Below are positions 7,642-15,499 of a DNA stretch of 64,000 bases, piece after piece. The notes below the pieces were generated by a model. That model was not told the origin of the DNA, ran no database searches, and was given only the letters and a program-made list of their open reading frames with translations. The stretch's first letter is position 1, and every line of letters starts with the position of its first letter. The position numbers and the translations under genes are program-made. The DNA lies in the NCBI GenBank assembly GCA_029260615.1, contig JAJDCX010000087.1, forward strand, positions 1-64,000, given 5' to 3'. This DNA comes from Phycisphaeraceae bacterium (lineage in GTDB: Bacteria; Planctomycetota; Phycisphaerae; Phycisphaerales; Phycisphaeraceae).

Positions 7642-8946
7642 ATGCCGGTGCAAGAAGTCATGAATCAAACAGCGAAGCTTCAACTAGGTGATAAGAGTAT
7701 TGATCTGCCGGTCGTGGTGGGCTCGGAGAACGAGCACGCGGTGGACATCAGCAAGCTCCGTAGCGAGACGGGGTACATCACCCTGGATAACGGGTTTGGA
7801 AATACGGGTGCTTGCCGATCTGCGATCACGTACATCGACGGGGAGAAGGGGATCCTGCGTTACCGGGGCTACTCGATGGAGACGCTTGCTGAGAACAGCA
7901 CGTTTCTGGAGGTCTCCTGGCTGCTGATCTTTGGTGAGTTGCCCAAGCCCGGTCAGGTTGAAGATTTGGCGGATCGGATCAAAGAGCACTCGTTGCTGCA
8001 CCAGGACATGCGGCACCATTTCGAGGGTTTCCCCGCGACTGCGCACCCGATGGCGGTGCTTAGTGCGATGATTAACGCCAGCAGTTGCTACCACCCGGAA
8101 CTGCTTGAGAACAATAGTATCGATGAGTCGTCGCTGGAGGTGGTGGCGATGCTGATGGCGAAGGTCTCGACCATTGCGGCGTTTAGTTACAAGAAATCGA
8201 TTGGTGATCCGCAGCGATATCCTGACCCGTCGTTGGATTACTGCAGCAACTTCCTGCACTGCATGTTCAGCAAGCCGTACGGTCGGTACTCCGCGGAGCC
8301 GGAGGTGGTGCGTGCGTTGGACCTGTTTTTGATGCTGCACGCGGACCACGAGCAGAACTGCTCGACATCGACGGCGCGGGTGGTCGGGTCGAGTGAGGCG
8401 AATCTGTTTGCATCCATGTCTGCCGCGGTGTGTGCCCTGTGGGGGCCGTTACACGGCGGGGCGAACCAGCGCTGTATCGAGATGCTTGAGGGTATCCGGC
8501 GGGACGGCCTGGACGTGAAGAAGGTTGTGGAGCGGGTGAAAAACCGCGAGTTCAAGCTGATGGGTTTTGGTCACCGGGTGTACAAGAACAGCGACCCGCG
8601 TGCGACGATCCTTAAGAAGGCCAGCGACGACCTGCTAAAGAAGCTGGGCGTGGATGATCCGTTGCTTCCGATTGCTCAGGAGCTTGAGGATGTGGCGAGG
8701 CACGACGAGTTTTTCCTGTCGCGTAACTTGTATCCGAATGTGGACTTCTACTCGGGGATTATTCTGCGTACGATCGGAATCCCGATCGAGATGTTCACGG
8801 TGATGTTCGCGATCGGTCGGATGCCCGGGTGGATCGCTCACTGGAAGGAACAGCACGAGAATCCTAACGGCCGGATTGCTCGGCCTCGGCAGGTGTATAC
8901 GGGCTCGCCGGAGCGCGATTACGTCGCGGCTGGTAGTCGCGGCTGA
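7642..8946 (+). CDS. gltA: Citrate synthase
   Basis: About 434 aa from the ATG at 7642; a GTG at 7627 and an ATG at 7660 are alternatives in the same frame. The enzyme condenses oxaloacetate and acetyl-CoA to citrate, entering the TCA cycle. The catalytic triad is visible as His271 (PLHGGANQ), His311 (GFGHRVYKNSDPRA) and Asp368 (NVDFYSGI). The N-terminal segment (LRYRGYSMETLAE) fits the bacterial type II enzyme with a beta-rich N-terminal part. It has its own promoter candidate and a strong intrinsic terminator, so it is probably a single-gene unit beside the truncated atp operon. Confidence 0.96.
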   Translation: MPVQEVMNQTAKLQLGDKSIDLPVVVGSENEHAVDISKLRSETGYITLDNGFGNTGACRSAITYIDGEKGILRYRGYSMETLAENSTFLEVSWLLIFGELPKPGQVEDLADRIKEHSLLHQDMRHHFEGFPATAHPMAVLSAMINASSCYHPELLENNSIDESSLEVVAMLMAKVSTIAAFSYKKSIGDPQRYPDPSLDYCSNFLHCMFSKPYGRYSAEPEVVRALDLFLMLHADHEQNCSTSTARVVGSSEANLFASMSAAVCALWGPLHGGANQRCIEMLEGIRRDGLDVKKVVERVKNREFKLMGFGHRVYKNSDPRATILKKASDDLLKKLGVDDPLLPIAQELEDVARHDEFFLSRNLYPNVDFYSGIILRTIGIPIEMFTVMFAIGRMPGWIAHWKEQHENPNGRIARPRQVYTGSPERDYVAAGSRG

Positions 8947-8978
8947 TACTTAGGCTCGTACATTTTTAAGAATGATCG

Positions 8979-9011
8979 GTGCCCGCGTTCGGTGAACGCG
9001 GGCACTTTTTT
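8979..9011 (+). terminator. Intrinsic terminator after gltA
   Basis: A perfect 12-bp stem (8979-8990 with 8994-9005; left arm begins GTGCCCGCG) closes a 3-nt GGT loop and is followed by six T. It is the clearest terminator in the window. The same GTTC-GGW-GAAC core recurs at 15466-15486. Confidence 0.93.
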
Positions 9012-9103
9012 GTGCGTGTGCAGCTGAAGGTATGCGGGTTGAATTGTCAATTTGTTCGTATGTGTGCTGGGTGAACTCGGCAGATAGGCCCGTTGGAGCA
9101 ACT

Positions 9104-9132
9104 CGCGGATCTGCGATCCACCGCTAAACGGC
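9104..9132 (+). repeat. Short interspersed double-hairpin repeat, copy A
   Basis: First of three copies (also 17413-17441 and 40081-40109). It begins CGCGGATCTGCGATCC, which folds as GGATC-TGC-GATCC, followed by a second small hairpin CCG-CTAAA-CGG. This copy lies in the 245-nt gap between the gltA terminator and the end of the sugar transferase gene. Confidence 0.8.
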
Positions 9133-9191
9133 AGGTCCAATCGCTATGCTTAAAGTTGATCTGGTGTAAGCCTGTTGTGCGAAGGGGTGGG

Positions 9192-10655
9192 TTATTCGGG
9201 CTTGGGGGGTGTGGGGCCGCAGGGGGAGCGTTTGATGCCTAAGAGGTGTCGGATGGTTTTGCAGATGATCCACATGTCCAAGCGCCAGCTTAGGTTTTCT
9301 ACATACTCGATGTCGTAGCGTATCCATTCCTGGAAGTCCAGGCCGTCTTCGCGGCTGCGCATGACCTGCCAGAGTCCGGTGATGCCTGGGCGGACGCTTA
9401 GTCGTGCTTCGCGCCAAGGCGGGCAGTACTGGTTTTCGCTGTGTGGGCTTGGCCTTGGTCCGACGATGGACATGTGACCGATCAGGACGTTGAAGAATTG
9501 TGGGAACTCGTCGATGTTGGCCATTCGCATGAGCTTGCCGAAGCGGGTGATGCGTGGGTCGTCTTCGATGAAGAACTGTGGGCCGTCGCACTTATTTTGT
9601 TCTGCGAGTTCTTGCTTGAGTTGTTCGGCGTTGTTGCGCATGGTGCGGAACTTGAAGCAGGGGAATTCTTTGCCGCCGCGTGTTTCTCTTCGGTGGGCGA
9701 AGAAGAAGGGGCGTCCGTCTTCGATCCAGATGAGGGCCAGGATCAGTGGGTACAGGGGTAGGGTGAGTGCGAGGCCTATGAGTGAGGCGACGATGTCGAA
9801 TGCGCGTTTGTTGACTTTTTGAATCTGGTTGAGTCTGCGTGGTGGTGTGATGGGCTGGCCGTCCTGGGCGTCTTGGTCGTCGGCGTTCCAGCGGATGTTG
9901 CCTGCTTTTGGGCGTGTTTTTGGGTTGTCCCAGAGGACGGCGGGTCCGACGACGCTGTCGATGTCGTTGAGTTTGCGTCCGGTGCCGACCCAGACGGGTC
10001 CGATGAAGCGTGTGTTGGAGTTGGTGTGTGTCTGGTGGTCGACCCAGACGTTGCCGTCGAGCAACTGTTTTGCGCGTCGTATGGCGGAGTCGGGCCTGCG
10101 CCAGATGGTGACGAGCTCGCGTATGAATTGGGTGCGTTCGTCTTTGCTGTGTTTGTAGTAGGCGCTGCCGTTGATGGAGATGGTGGTGCGGTGTACCTGT
10201 GCGACGTTTTGTCTTAGTAGTCTCCAGCCGGAGCGGTTGTCGGGAGCTGATCGCCAGAGTTCGGCGATTTGTGGGTCAGAGCAGACGGCGGTGCGTATGA
10301 GTCTGCAGTCGGCGCCGCCGTATTCTCTGTGGAATCGTATGAAGCGGTCCTGTTCGTCTGTGATGATTTGTTCGCGGTAGCCGTGTTCGTGGTGGTCGTG
10401 TACGCGTATGAAGAGGAGCTTGGGTTTGAGCCAGCTGAGAGTGTCGATGATCTGGTCGATGCGGAAGAGGCAGAAGTGCGAAGGCTCGACCATGAGGAAG
10501 AGTTCGGCGTCGTCGGTGACGGGTGTGTCATCGCCACGGCAGACCACCTGGACACCGCGAGCGGCCCAGAATCGTTCGTGGAGCTGGTTGGAGTCCAGCC
10601 CCCAGATGGTCTGGGTAGGTAGCGTGTCCGCGTCGTGTGCGGTTTGGCGGATCAT
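9192..10655 (-). CDS. Polyprenyl-phosphate sugar-1-phosphate transferase (exopolysaccharide priming enzyme)
   Basis: 487 aa. The C-terminal part from about residue 280 is a bacterial sugar transferase domain: membrane-inserting helix (KRAFDIVASLIGLALTLP), FFFAHRRETRGGKEF, CFKFRTMR, IDEFPQFFNVLIG, MSIVGPRP, and RPGITGLWQV. This family transfers sugar-1-phosphate from a nucleotide sugar to undecaprenyl phosphate to start a repeat unit at the inner membrane. The N-terminal 280 residues have no four-helix membrane domain; instead a segment near 215-255 (GPVWVGTGRKL, SVVGPAVLWD) looks like left-handed beta-helix turns of nucleotidyltransferases. It is the last gene of the minus-strand exopolysaccharide set. 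The sugar substrate cannot be told. Confidence 0.9.
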   Translation of the reverse strand: MIRQTAHDADTLPTQTIWGLDSNQLHERFWAARGVQVVCRGDDTPVTDDAELFLMVEPSHFCLFRIDQIIDTLSWLKPKLLFIRVHDHHEHGYREQIITDEQDRFIRFHREYGGADCRLIRTAVCSDPQIAELWRSAPDNRSGWRLLRQNVAQVHRTTISINGSAYYKHSKDERTQFIRELVTIWRRPDSAIRRAKQLLDGNVWVDHQTHTNSNTRFIGPVWVGTGRKLNDIDSVVGPAVLWDNPKTRPKAGNIRWNADDQDAQDGQPITPPRRLNQIQKVNKRAFDIVASLIGLALTLPLYPLILALIWIEDGRPFFFAHRRETRGGKEFPCFKFRTMRNNAEQLKQELAEQNKCDGPQFFIEDDPRITRFGKLMRMANIDEFPQFFNVLIGHMSIVGPRPSPHSENQYCPPWREARLSVRPGITGLWQVMRSREDGLDFQEWIRYDIEYVENLSWRLDMWIICKTIRHLLGIKRSPCGPTPPKPE

Positions 10656-10783
10656 AAGAGGGTCGCGGGTGGTTTAGATCAGATTCACTTGGTTCGTGGC
10701 GTTATATCAGCGGGTTGGTTCTAGTGGTGCGTCGCGTGGCCGTGATGGTTAAACCCCAATTGTTTTGTTGAAGCCGGGACTGT

Positions 10784-13030
10784 TTAGCCTTGGTTATCTT
10801 CGTCATCGTCGGTTTTTCGGCCGTAGGATGCGACGGCGGTGGCGAGCGGGCCGTAACGGTTGGAGGTATCGCGGTCGATCCATTGTACCTCGTTGAGCAC
10901 CGTGTCGTCCTGCCTGCGTGTTTGTGAGACGGTGACGCTGGCGTAGGTGGAGCGTTCGATATCGACCTGGTCGGCGTGATTGAAGACGACGCCTGCGAGG
11001 TCAGCGCCGATGGAGCGCAGGTGTGAGAGGCTCTTGGAGACGATGGGCTTCTGGTCTCCTCTGGAGACGATGACGACGGTTTTGTCGGCCTGCGCCGAGA
11101 CCATGGCTGCCTCGAGGCTGCCGAGGACGGGTCCGGTGTCGACGAGGACTGTGTCGTATTCGTCACGTGCTTTGGCGAGAAGTTTTTTGACGGCGGCGGG
11201 TGAGAGGTCGCCGGCTTGTGATGGGAGTGCGGAGCCGATGGGAAGGATATCGAGTTTGGGGAAGGCGGTGTGTATAACGCAGTCACTGAATGCGGTGCCG
11301 TTGCAGGCTTCGATAACGCCGGTAGATTGTTTGGTGTTATTGGGATCGAGCATGCGTCGTGTGAGTCCGCCGCCGACGATGTCGCAGTCGATCATGAGGG
11401 TTTTGGAGCCGCTGGAGGCGAAGGACATGCCCAGTGCCATGGTGAGGCTTGTTTTGCCAGAACCGGCGGCGGGTCCTGTGACGGAGAGGATGAAGCCGTC
11501 GGGTCCGCGGTCGATTTGCAGGAGTGTTCTGATCTGGTGAACGCAGTGAGAGGCTGTGACGGCCTGCTCTGGGTCGGTAAGGTCGTCGGGCAGTTCGGGT
11601 AGGACGCCGAGCATGCGTGCGCTGCCGAGTCCGACTTGTGCGTCTTCGAAGTGTCGGAGGCTGCGGTCGGACATGCCGAAGATGAGTACGAGTCCGAATC
11701 CTGTGCAGAGTCCTGCCATGGCACCGAGTGCTGCGAGTTGCTTGCGTTTATCGAGGTTGAAGGGTTTGAGGGGTAGTCCTCCGGTGCGTATGATTTTTGC
11801 GCGTCCGGCTGCTTGTCCTTCGACGCGGAGGTTATCCAGGAGCGTGATGGTGTGGGACAGCTCCTGGTCCCTGCGTTTGAGGTTGGTGGTGATGGTCTGC
11901 ATCTGGCCGTAGATCATGGCGAGGTGCTGTGTTTCGGCCTTGGCGTCTTCGTGCTGGGTTGAGAGGCGTTTTTCTTTGGATCTCAGTGCGAGTATGGGGG
12001 AGGTGGCGTCAGAATTGGAGTCGCCGTCGGGTGACCAAGATCCGTCGGGGGAGCCGCGTAGGCTGTTGGCGAGTCTTTCGATTTGAGAGTTGAGTGTGTC
12101 CAGGGCTGCCTGTGCGTCGCGGACTTCGTGGTGGCGTTCACCCATGCCCTTGTGGGTCATGTATTCGATGTCGGACTCGTACTTGTTTCGAGTCTGGAGC
12201 ATGTTGGCGAGTCGGGGGTCTTGAGTGGCGAGTTGTTCGAGGCTGAATTCGGAGGCGGGTGTTTCGCCGTTGGCGGAGACGCCTAGTTCTGCGAGTTCGA
12301 GCCTGGTGCGGTTGAGGTCTGCCTCGAGTTGGTCGCGTACGAGTGTGATGCGGTCGAGTTCATCGCCGATGGTTCGTTCGTTGTGCTCGGTGGAGAGTGC
12401 GCGTTTGTCGGCCTGTAGTTTTTCGATTTTACGTTGGAGGTCTAGTTTGCGGTTTTCGAGGACGCGTTGTCGTTGGGAGTCTTGTAGTTGTTCGCTGCGT
12501 TCGAGTTCGGCTTTGTAAGCGGCGGTGATAACGTTGGCGCCGACCTGTGCGAGTTCGGGTACGGGTGCGCGGTAGGAGATTGCGATGACTTCCTGTCCGC
12601 GTTTGTGGCTGACGGACAGGCCGCGGCCGAAGAGTTCGTAATTGGTGCGGTAGGCGGCGAAGGCGACGGTTTGCCATTCGTTGCTGGTCATGGCGGGTTC
12701 GAGGACCTTGGGTCCATCGATGATGGCGAGTTGTCGTTGTACCCAGGAGTCGAAATGGCTGGCGATGGAGACGTCGCCTCGGTCGCTTAGGATGCGTTGG
12801 CTGACGGGTGAGACACCGATGAGGCTGGTGCTTTGGTAGACGTCGCCCTGGCTGAAGAACCCGGCGAGTGCGCCCAGGGTGGCGAGGGTGAGTCCCAGAG
12901 CGATGGCCCAGCGGTATCGTCCGCGCATGAGGGAGTGCAGTTGCAGGGCGTGTGAGCCGGAGTCAGCTGCTGGGTGTTCGTCCAGGAAGAGTTCCTGGTC
13001 GAGCCGGGGGTCGTTGTTTTGTTGCATCAT
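10784..13030 (-). CDS. Wzz-type chain-length determinant fused to BY-kinase
   Basis: About 748 aa from the ATG pair at 13030; an upstream in-frame start at 13144 adds residues that look non-coding. It has an N-terminal Wzz domain with a membrane helix (about residues 45-65), a long periplasmic coiled-coil region (about 180-420), a second membrane helix (AALGAMAGLCTGFGLVLIF), and a cytoplasmic P-loop kinase (GPAAGSGKTS with K526, Walker A' LMIDCDI). The C-terminus carries scattered tyrosines (STYASV, NRYGPL, ASYGRK) rather than a dense cluster. Such proteins set polymer length and control export by autophosphorylation. It lies between the priming enzyme and the nucleotidyltransferase-like gene. 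Confidence 0.9.
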   Translation of the reverse strand: MMQQNNDPRLDQELFLDEHPAADSGSHALQLHSLMRGRYRWAIALGLTLATLGALAGFFSQGDVYQSTSLIGVSPVSQRILSDRGDVSIASHFDSWVQRQLAIIDGPKVLEPAMTSNEWQTVAFAAYRTNYELFGRGLSVSHKRGQEVIAISYRAPVPELAQVGANVITAAYKAELERSEQLQDSQRQRVLENRKLDLQRKIEKLQADKRALSTEHNERTIGDELDRITLVRDQLEADLNRTRLELAELGVSANGETPASEFSLEQLATQDPRLANMLQTRNKYESDIEYMTHKGMGERHHEVRDAQAALDTLNSQIERLANSLRGSPDGSWSPDGDSNSDATSPILALRSKEKRLSTQHEDAKAETQHLAMIYGQMQTITTNLKRRDQELSHTITLLDNLRVEGQAAGRAKIIRTGGLPLKPFNLDKRKQLAALGAMAGLCTGFGLVLIFGMSDRSLRHFEDAQVGLGSARMLGVLPELPDDLTDPEQAVTASHCVHQIRTLLQIDRGPDGFILSVTGPAAGSGKTSLTMALGMSFASSGSKTLMIDCDIVGGGLTRRMLDPNNTKQSTGVIEACNGTAFSDCVIHTAFPKLDILPIGSALPSQAGDLSPAAVKKLLAKARDEYDTVLVDTGPVLGSLEAAMVSAQADKTVVIVSRGDQKPIVSKSLSHLRSIGADLAGVVFNHADQVDIERSTYASVTVSQTRRQDDTVLNEVQWIDRDTSNRYGPLATAVASYGRKTDDDEDNQG

Positions 13031-13411
13031 CTTGGGTCGTCTCCCGAGCCGGTCATTTCGCCGTGCCCTGATTGGGTGGCCGGGCATCACGTCTTGCGGT
13101 GGTGTCAAGGCACGGTGTACACAGCCGTATGGGCCAGCCCCCACCCCCTATTGTATGCGGTTAGGGCCGGTTGGCGTTAACGGCCGGTTCCGGCATTTTA
13201 GGCGTCGCAGGGCACCTTATCAGCATCGGCACAATTGCAGATGCAATCGCGTCAGGGTTATTGGTTACGGGTGTACTCCTGAGCGGGTTCGTGGCCTGCT
13301 GGTGTTGCCTGTGCTTTGCCGCGGTTTCCCCTGATTTCCCCTGGTTATTCCCAAGATGCCCCTGGTGTGCCCGGGCGACGTGGTAGTTATGGGACTTGAT
13401 TACTTGTTGGG

Positions 13412-14479
13412 TCAGGAGGACCAGGAGAGGGGTCGTGGCTGGTTGTAGTTTTGCTGGTGTGCGGTGGCGATACATTCGACGGCGGACTCACCTTTGCCGA
13501 CGCGTCCCTGGGGCCCGACGATGGAGCGTACGAGGACGGCGTTGGCTTCGACGCGACCGCCGGCGAGAACGACGGAGTCGTGGATGACAGCGGAGGGGTC
13601 GACGGTGGCGCCGGGTTCGATGATGCCGAAGGTGGCGTTCCAGTCTTCGTCTGTCGCGTTGCCGGTGAGTTGGCAGCGGTTGTTGGCGCGCTGGTGGTAG
13701 GTCCTGACAGCGTCGAGATAGTTTTGCCGGGAGCGTATGGGCATGCTGGCGGGCTGGTCGTAGCGGCAGACCTTGACGGTGTGATTTTCCGCGATGGCGG
13801 GGAGTGCTTGCTCGTTGAGGTCGACAAACCCGACGTCGGGGATGCCGCGTAGGGCACCGCATCGGATGAGTGTCATGCCGTTGGGTCGGTGGTTTTTATC
13901 GCAGAGGAGGGTGACGTCTGCCTTCATCTGTGCCATGGCTTCGAGCAGGCGTGGTAGGGGTGTGAGCAGGACTTGTGCGGCGTTTGCGAGTATGAGGTAG
14001 TCGTCGTCGCCGTACTCCTTGGCGACATCGCTGGCGAGGCCGCCTGTGCCGCGGAAGGCACCGGGGTCTTGTTCTATTTGGACGTGGGATGGGCGCGAGC
14101 GGTTGGTGGCCTTGGTGGTACTGGAAGAGCGGTCGATCATGACGCGAGCGGGCAGGTGGTCGAGGCTCAACTCGAAAGCGAGGTCGTCGAGCTGGTCGTG
14201 CCAGCAATCCAGGACGGATTTTTGTGCGTCGATCGGCAGGTCCATGATGAAGCGGTCGGTGGCTTTGCGTAGGTTGGTGGCGCGTACGGAGCCTGCCAGC
14301 AGGACGACGGCGCGGACCTGTCCGAGCTGGTGGATGGCGTTTTGGGACCCTCGGTTGATTGTTGGGCCCTGGGGGATGGTTCGGTTGTGCTTATCGGAAT
14401 CCAGATACATCAGTTCGCCTTGCCCCGGAGATGTCGGGTGTGTGATTATATTGTGATGGCGGGGTTCTTGTTTGGCCAT
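13412..14479 (-). CDS. Degenerate sugar nucleotidyltransferase-like protein with beta-helix tail
   Basis: 355 aa. The order of elements follows sugar-phosphate nucleotidyltransferases: an N-terminal strand (AVVLLAGSVRATNLRKAT), a middle Rossmann-like region (DYLILANAAQVLLTPLPRLLEAM), and a C-terminal left-handed beta-helix (GIIEPGATVDPSAVIHDSVV and following repeats). The glycine-rich GGxGTRL nucleotide-binding loop is missing: the matching place reads LLAGSVRATNLR. This suggests loss of catalysis and a regulatory or scaffolding role, or a very divergent enzyme. It is flanked by the BY-kinase and the WecG-type transferase within the exopolysaccharide locus. An alternative start at 14410 is possible. 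Confidence 0.65.
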   Translation of the reverse strand: MAKQEPRHHNIITHPTSPGQGELMYLDSDKHNRTIPQGPTINRGSQNAIHQLGQVRAVVLLAGSVRATNLRKATDRFIMDLPIDAQKSVLDCWHDQLDDLAFELSLDHLPARVMIDRSSSTTKATNRSRPSHVQIEQDPGAFRGTGGLASDVAKEYGDDDYLILANAAQVLLTPLPRLLEAMAQMKADVTLLCDKNHRPNGMTLIRCGALRGIPDVGFVDLNEQALPAIAENHTVKVCRYDQPASMPIRSRQNYLDAVRTYHQRANNRCQLTGNATDEDWNATFGIIEPGATVDPSAVIHDSVVLAGGRVEANAVLVRSIVGPQGRVGKGESAVECIATAHQQNYNQPRPLSWSS

Positions 14480-14511
14480 GCTTGAGTCTTGGTGATGGGT
14501 CAGGGGCGATC

Positions 14512-15327
14512 CTAGCCCGGTTTGCCTGGTTTGGTTTGTGGCGTGTCTTTGGGTTTATGCAGTGCGGCCCCTAGTAGTAATCGGGCGGCGAAGGGTAGGC
14601 CATGCACAAGGTATCGCTTGGCAAGGCGTCCGGGCTCTTGATAGAGACGGTGCAACCATTCCAGTCCGAGTTTTTGTAACCATCGAGGCGCACGCCTGAC
14701 ATCTCCTGCGATGAAACTCAGGCTGATTCCAACCCCTAACCACCAGACATGTGGCAGTCTTACACGGACCTGCCGGATCAGCCTTTCTTGTTTCGGCGAT
14801 CCCAGACCAACATATACGATATCGGGGTTGGCATCCAGAACTTTTTGGAGAAGTTCTTCAATCTGGGCGGGGTTTTTGTCAAAACCGACCTGCGGGCAGT
14901 CTGTGCCGACGATTTGAAGGTCCGGATAACGTTTTTTGAGTACCTCGGCGGCTTTATCGGCGGCCCCGGGGTCTCCGCCGAGTAGGTAGAGGGACCGGCC
15001 TTTTTGGGCGGCGGCCTGGGCGAGCGACCAGACCAGGGAGGACCCGGCGACCCTTTGGGGCAGGGGTGTGCCCTGGAGTCGGCTGGCCCAGATCAGGGGT
15101 GTGCCATCGGCGACGACGAGGTCGGCTTCATCCAACATCTGTTTGAATTCGCGGTCGGTTTCGACGCGGCGCATGTGGTCGAGGTTGGGTGTGATGACCC
15201 AGCCGCCGCGGCCGGCGTCCAACTCGTTTAGGAGGTGATCGACGCAGCCAGTTTCGGTGACGGCGTGCAGGCGGATGCCACGGAGGGTGATGTGGTCGAG
15301 TTGGTGGGTTGGGTTTGGTTGGGTCAT
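14512..15327 (-). CDS. WecG/TagA/CpsF-family glycosyltransferase
   Basis: 271 aa, usual family length. Motifs fit GT26: VITPNLDHM, VVADGTPLIWAS, LGGDPGAADKA, VGLGSPKQE, and the end motif LGLEWLHRLYQEPGRLAKRYL. Family members transfer N-acetylmannosaminuronic acid, N-acetylmannosamine or glucose onto a lipid-linked sugar on the cytoplasmic face of the membrane. It likely adds the second or a later sugar of the exopolysaccharide repeat unit. It lies 32 nt upstream of the nucleotidyltransferase-like gene on the same strand, so cotranscription is likely. Confidence 0.9.
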   Translation of the reverse strand: MTQPNPTHQLDHITLRGIRLHAVTETGCVDHLLNELDAGRGGWVITPNLDHMRRVETDREFKQMLDEADLVVADGTPLIWASRLQGTPLPQRVAGSSLVWSLAQAAAQKGRSLYLLGGDPGAADKAAEVLKKRYPDLQIVGTDCPQVGFDKNPAQIEELLQKVLDANPDIVYVGLGSPKQERLIRQVRVRLPHVWWLGVGISLSFIAGDVRRAPRWLQKLGLEWLHRLYQEPGRLAKRYLVHGLPFAARLLLGAALHKPKDTPQTKPGKPG

Positions 15328-15465
15328 CGAGTAATTGGGGGTCGCGTAGTAGGAGTGTGTTGGAGAGTGGTTGAAACGTGTGTTATTTGTGAGGGATCCC
15401 CGGCAGTGCCGGGGGTTGGGGGGGCGGTCATTAGGGTGGGGGGTGAGTCTTTATAAACTTGCGGT

Positions 15466-15486
15466 CCCACGTTCGGAGAACGTGGG
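15466..15486. terminator. Intergenic hairpin, possible terminator, GTTC-hairpin family
   Basis: A 9-bp stem CCCACGTTC/GAACGTGGG with GGA loop lies between the GT39 gene and the WecG-type gene. It has the same architecture as the gltA terminator, with paired base changes. No clean T-run follows in either direction, so termination is uncertain. Confidence 0.5.
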
Positions 15487-15499
15487 CTTTGGGGTGGCA

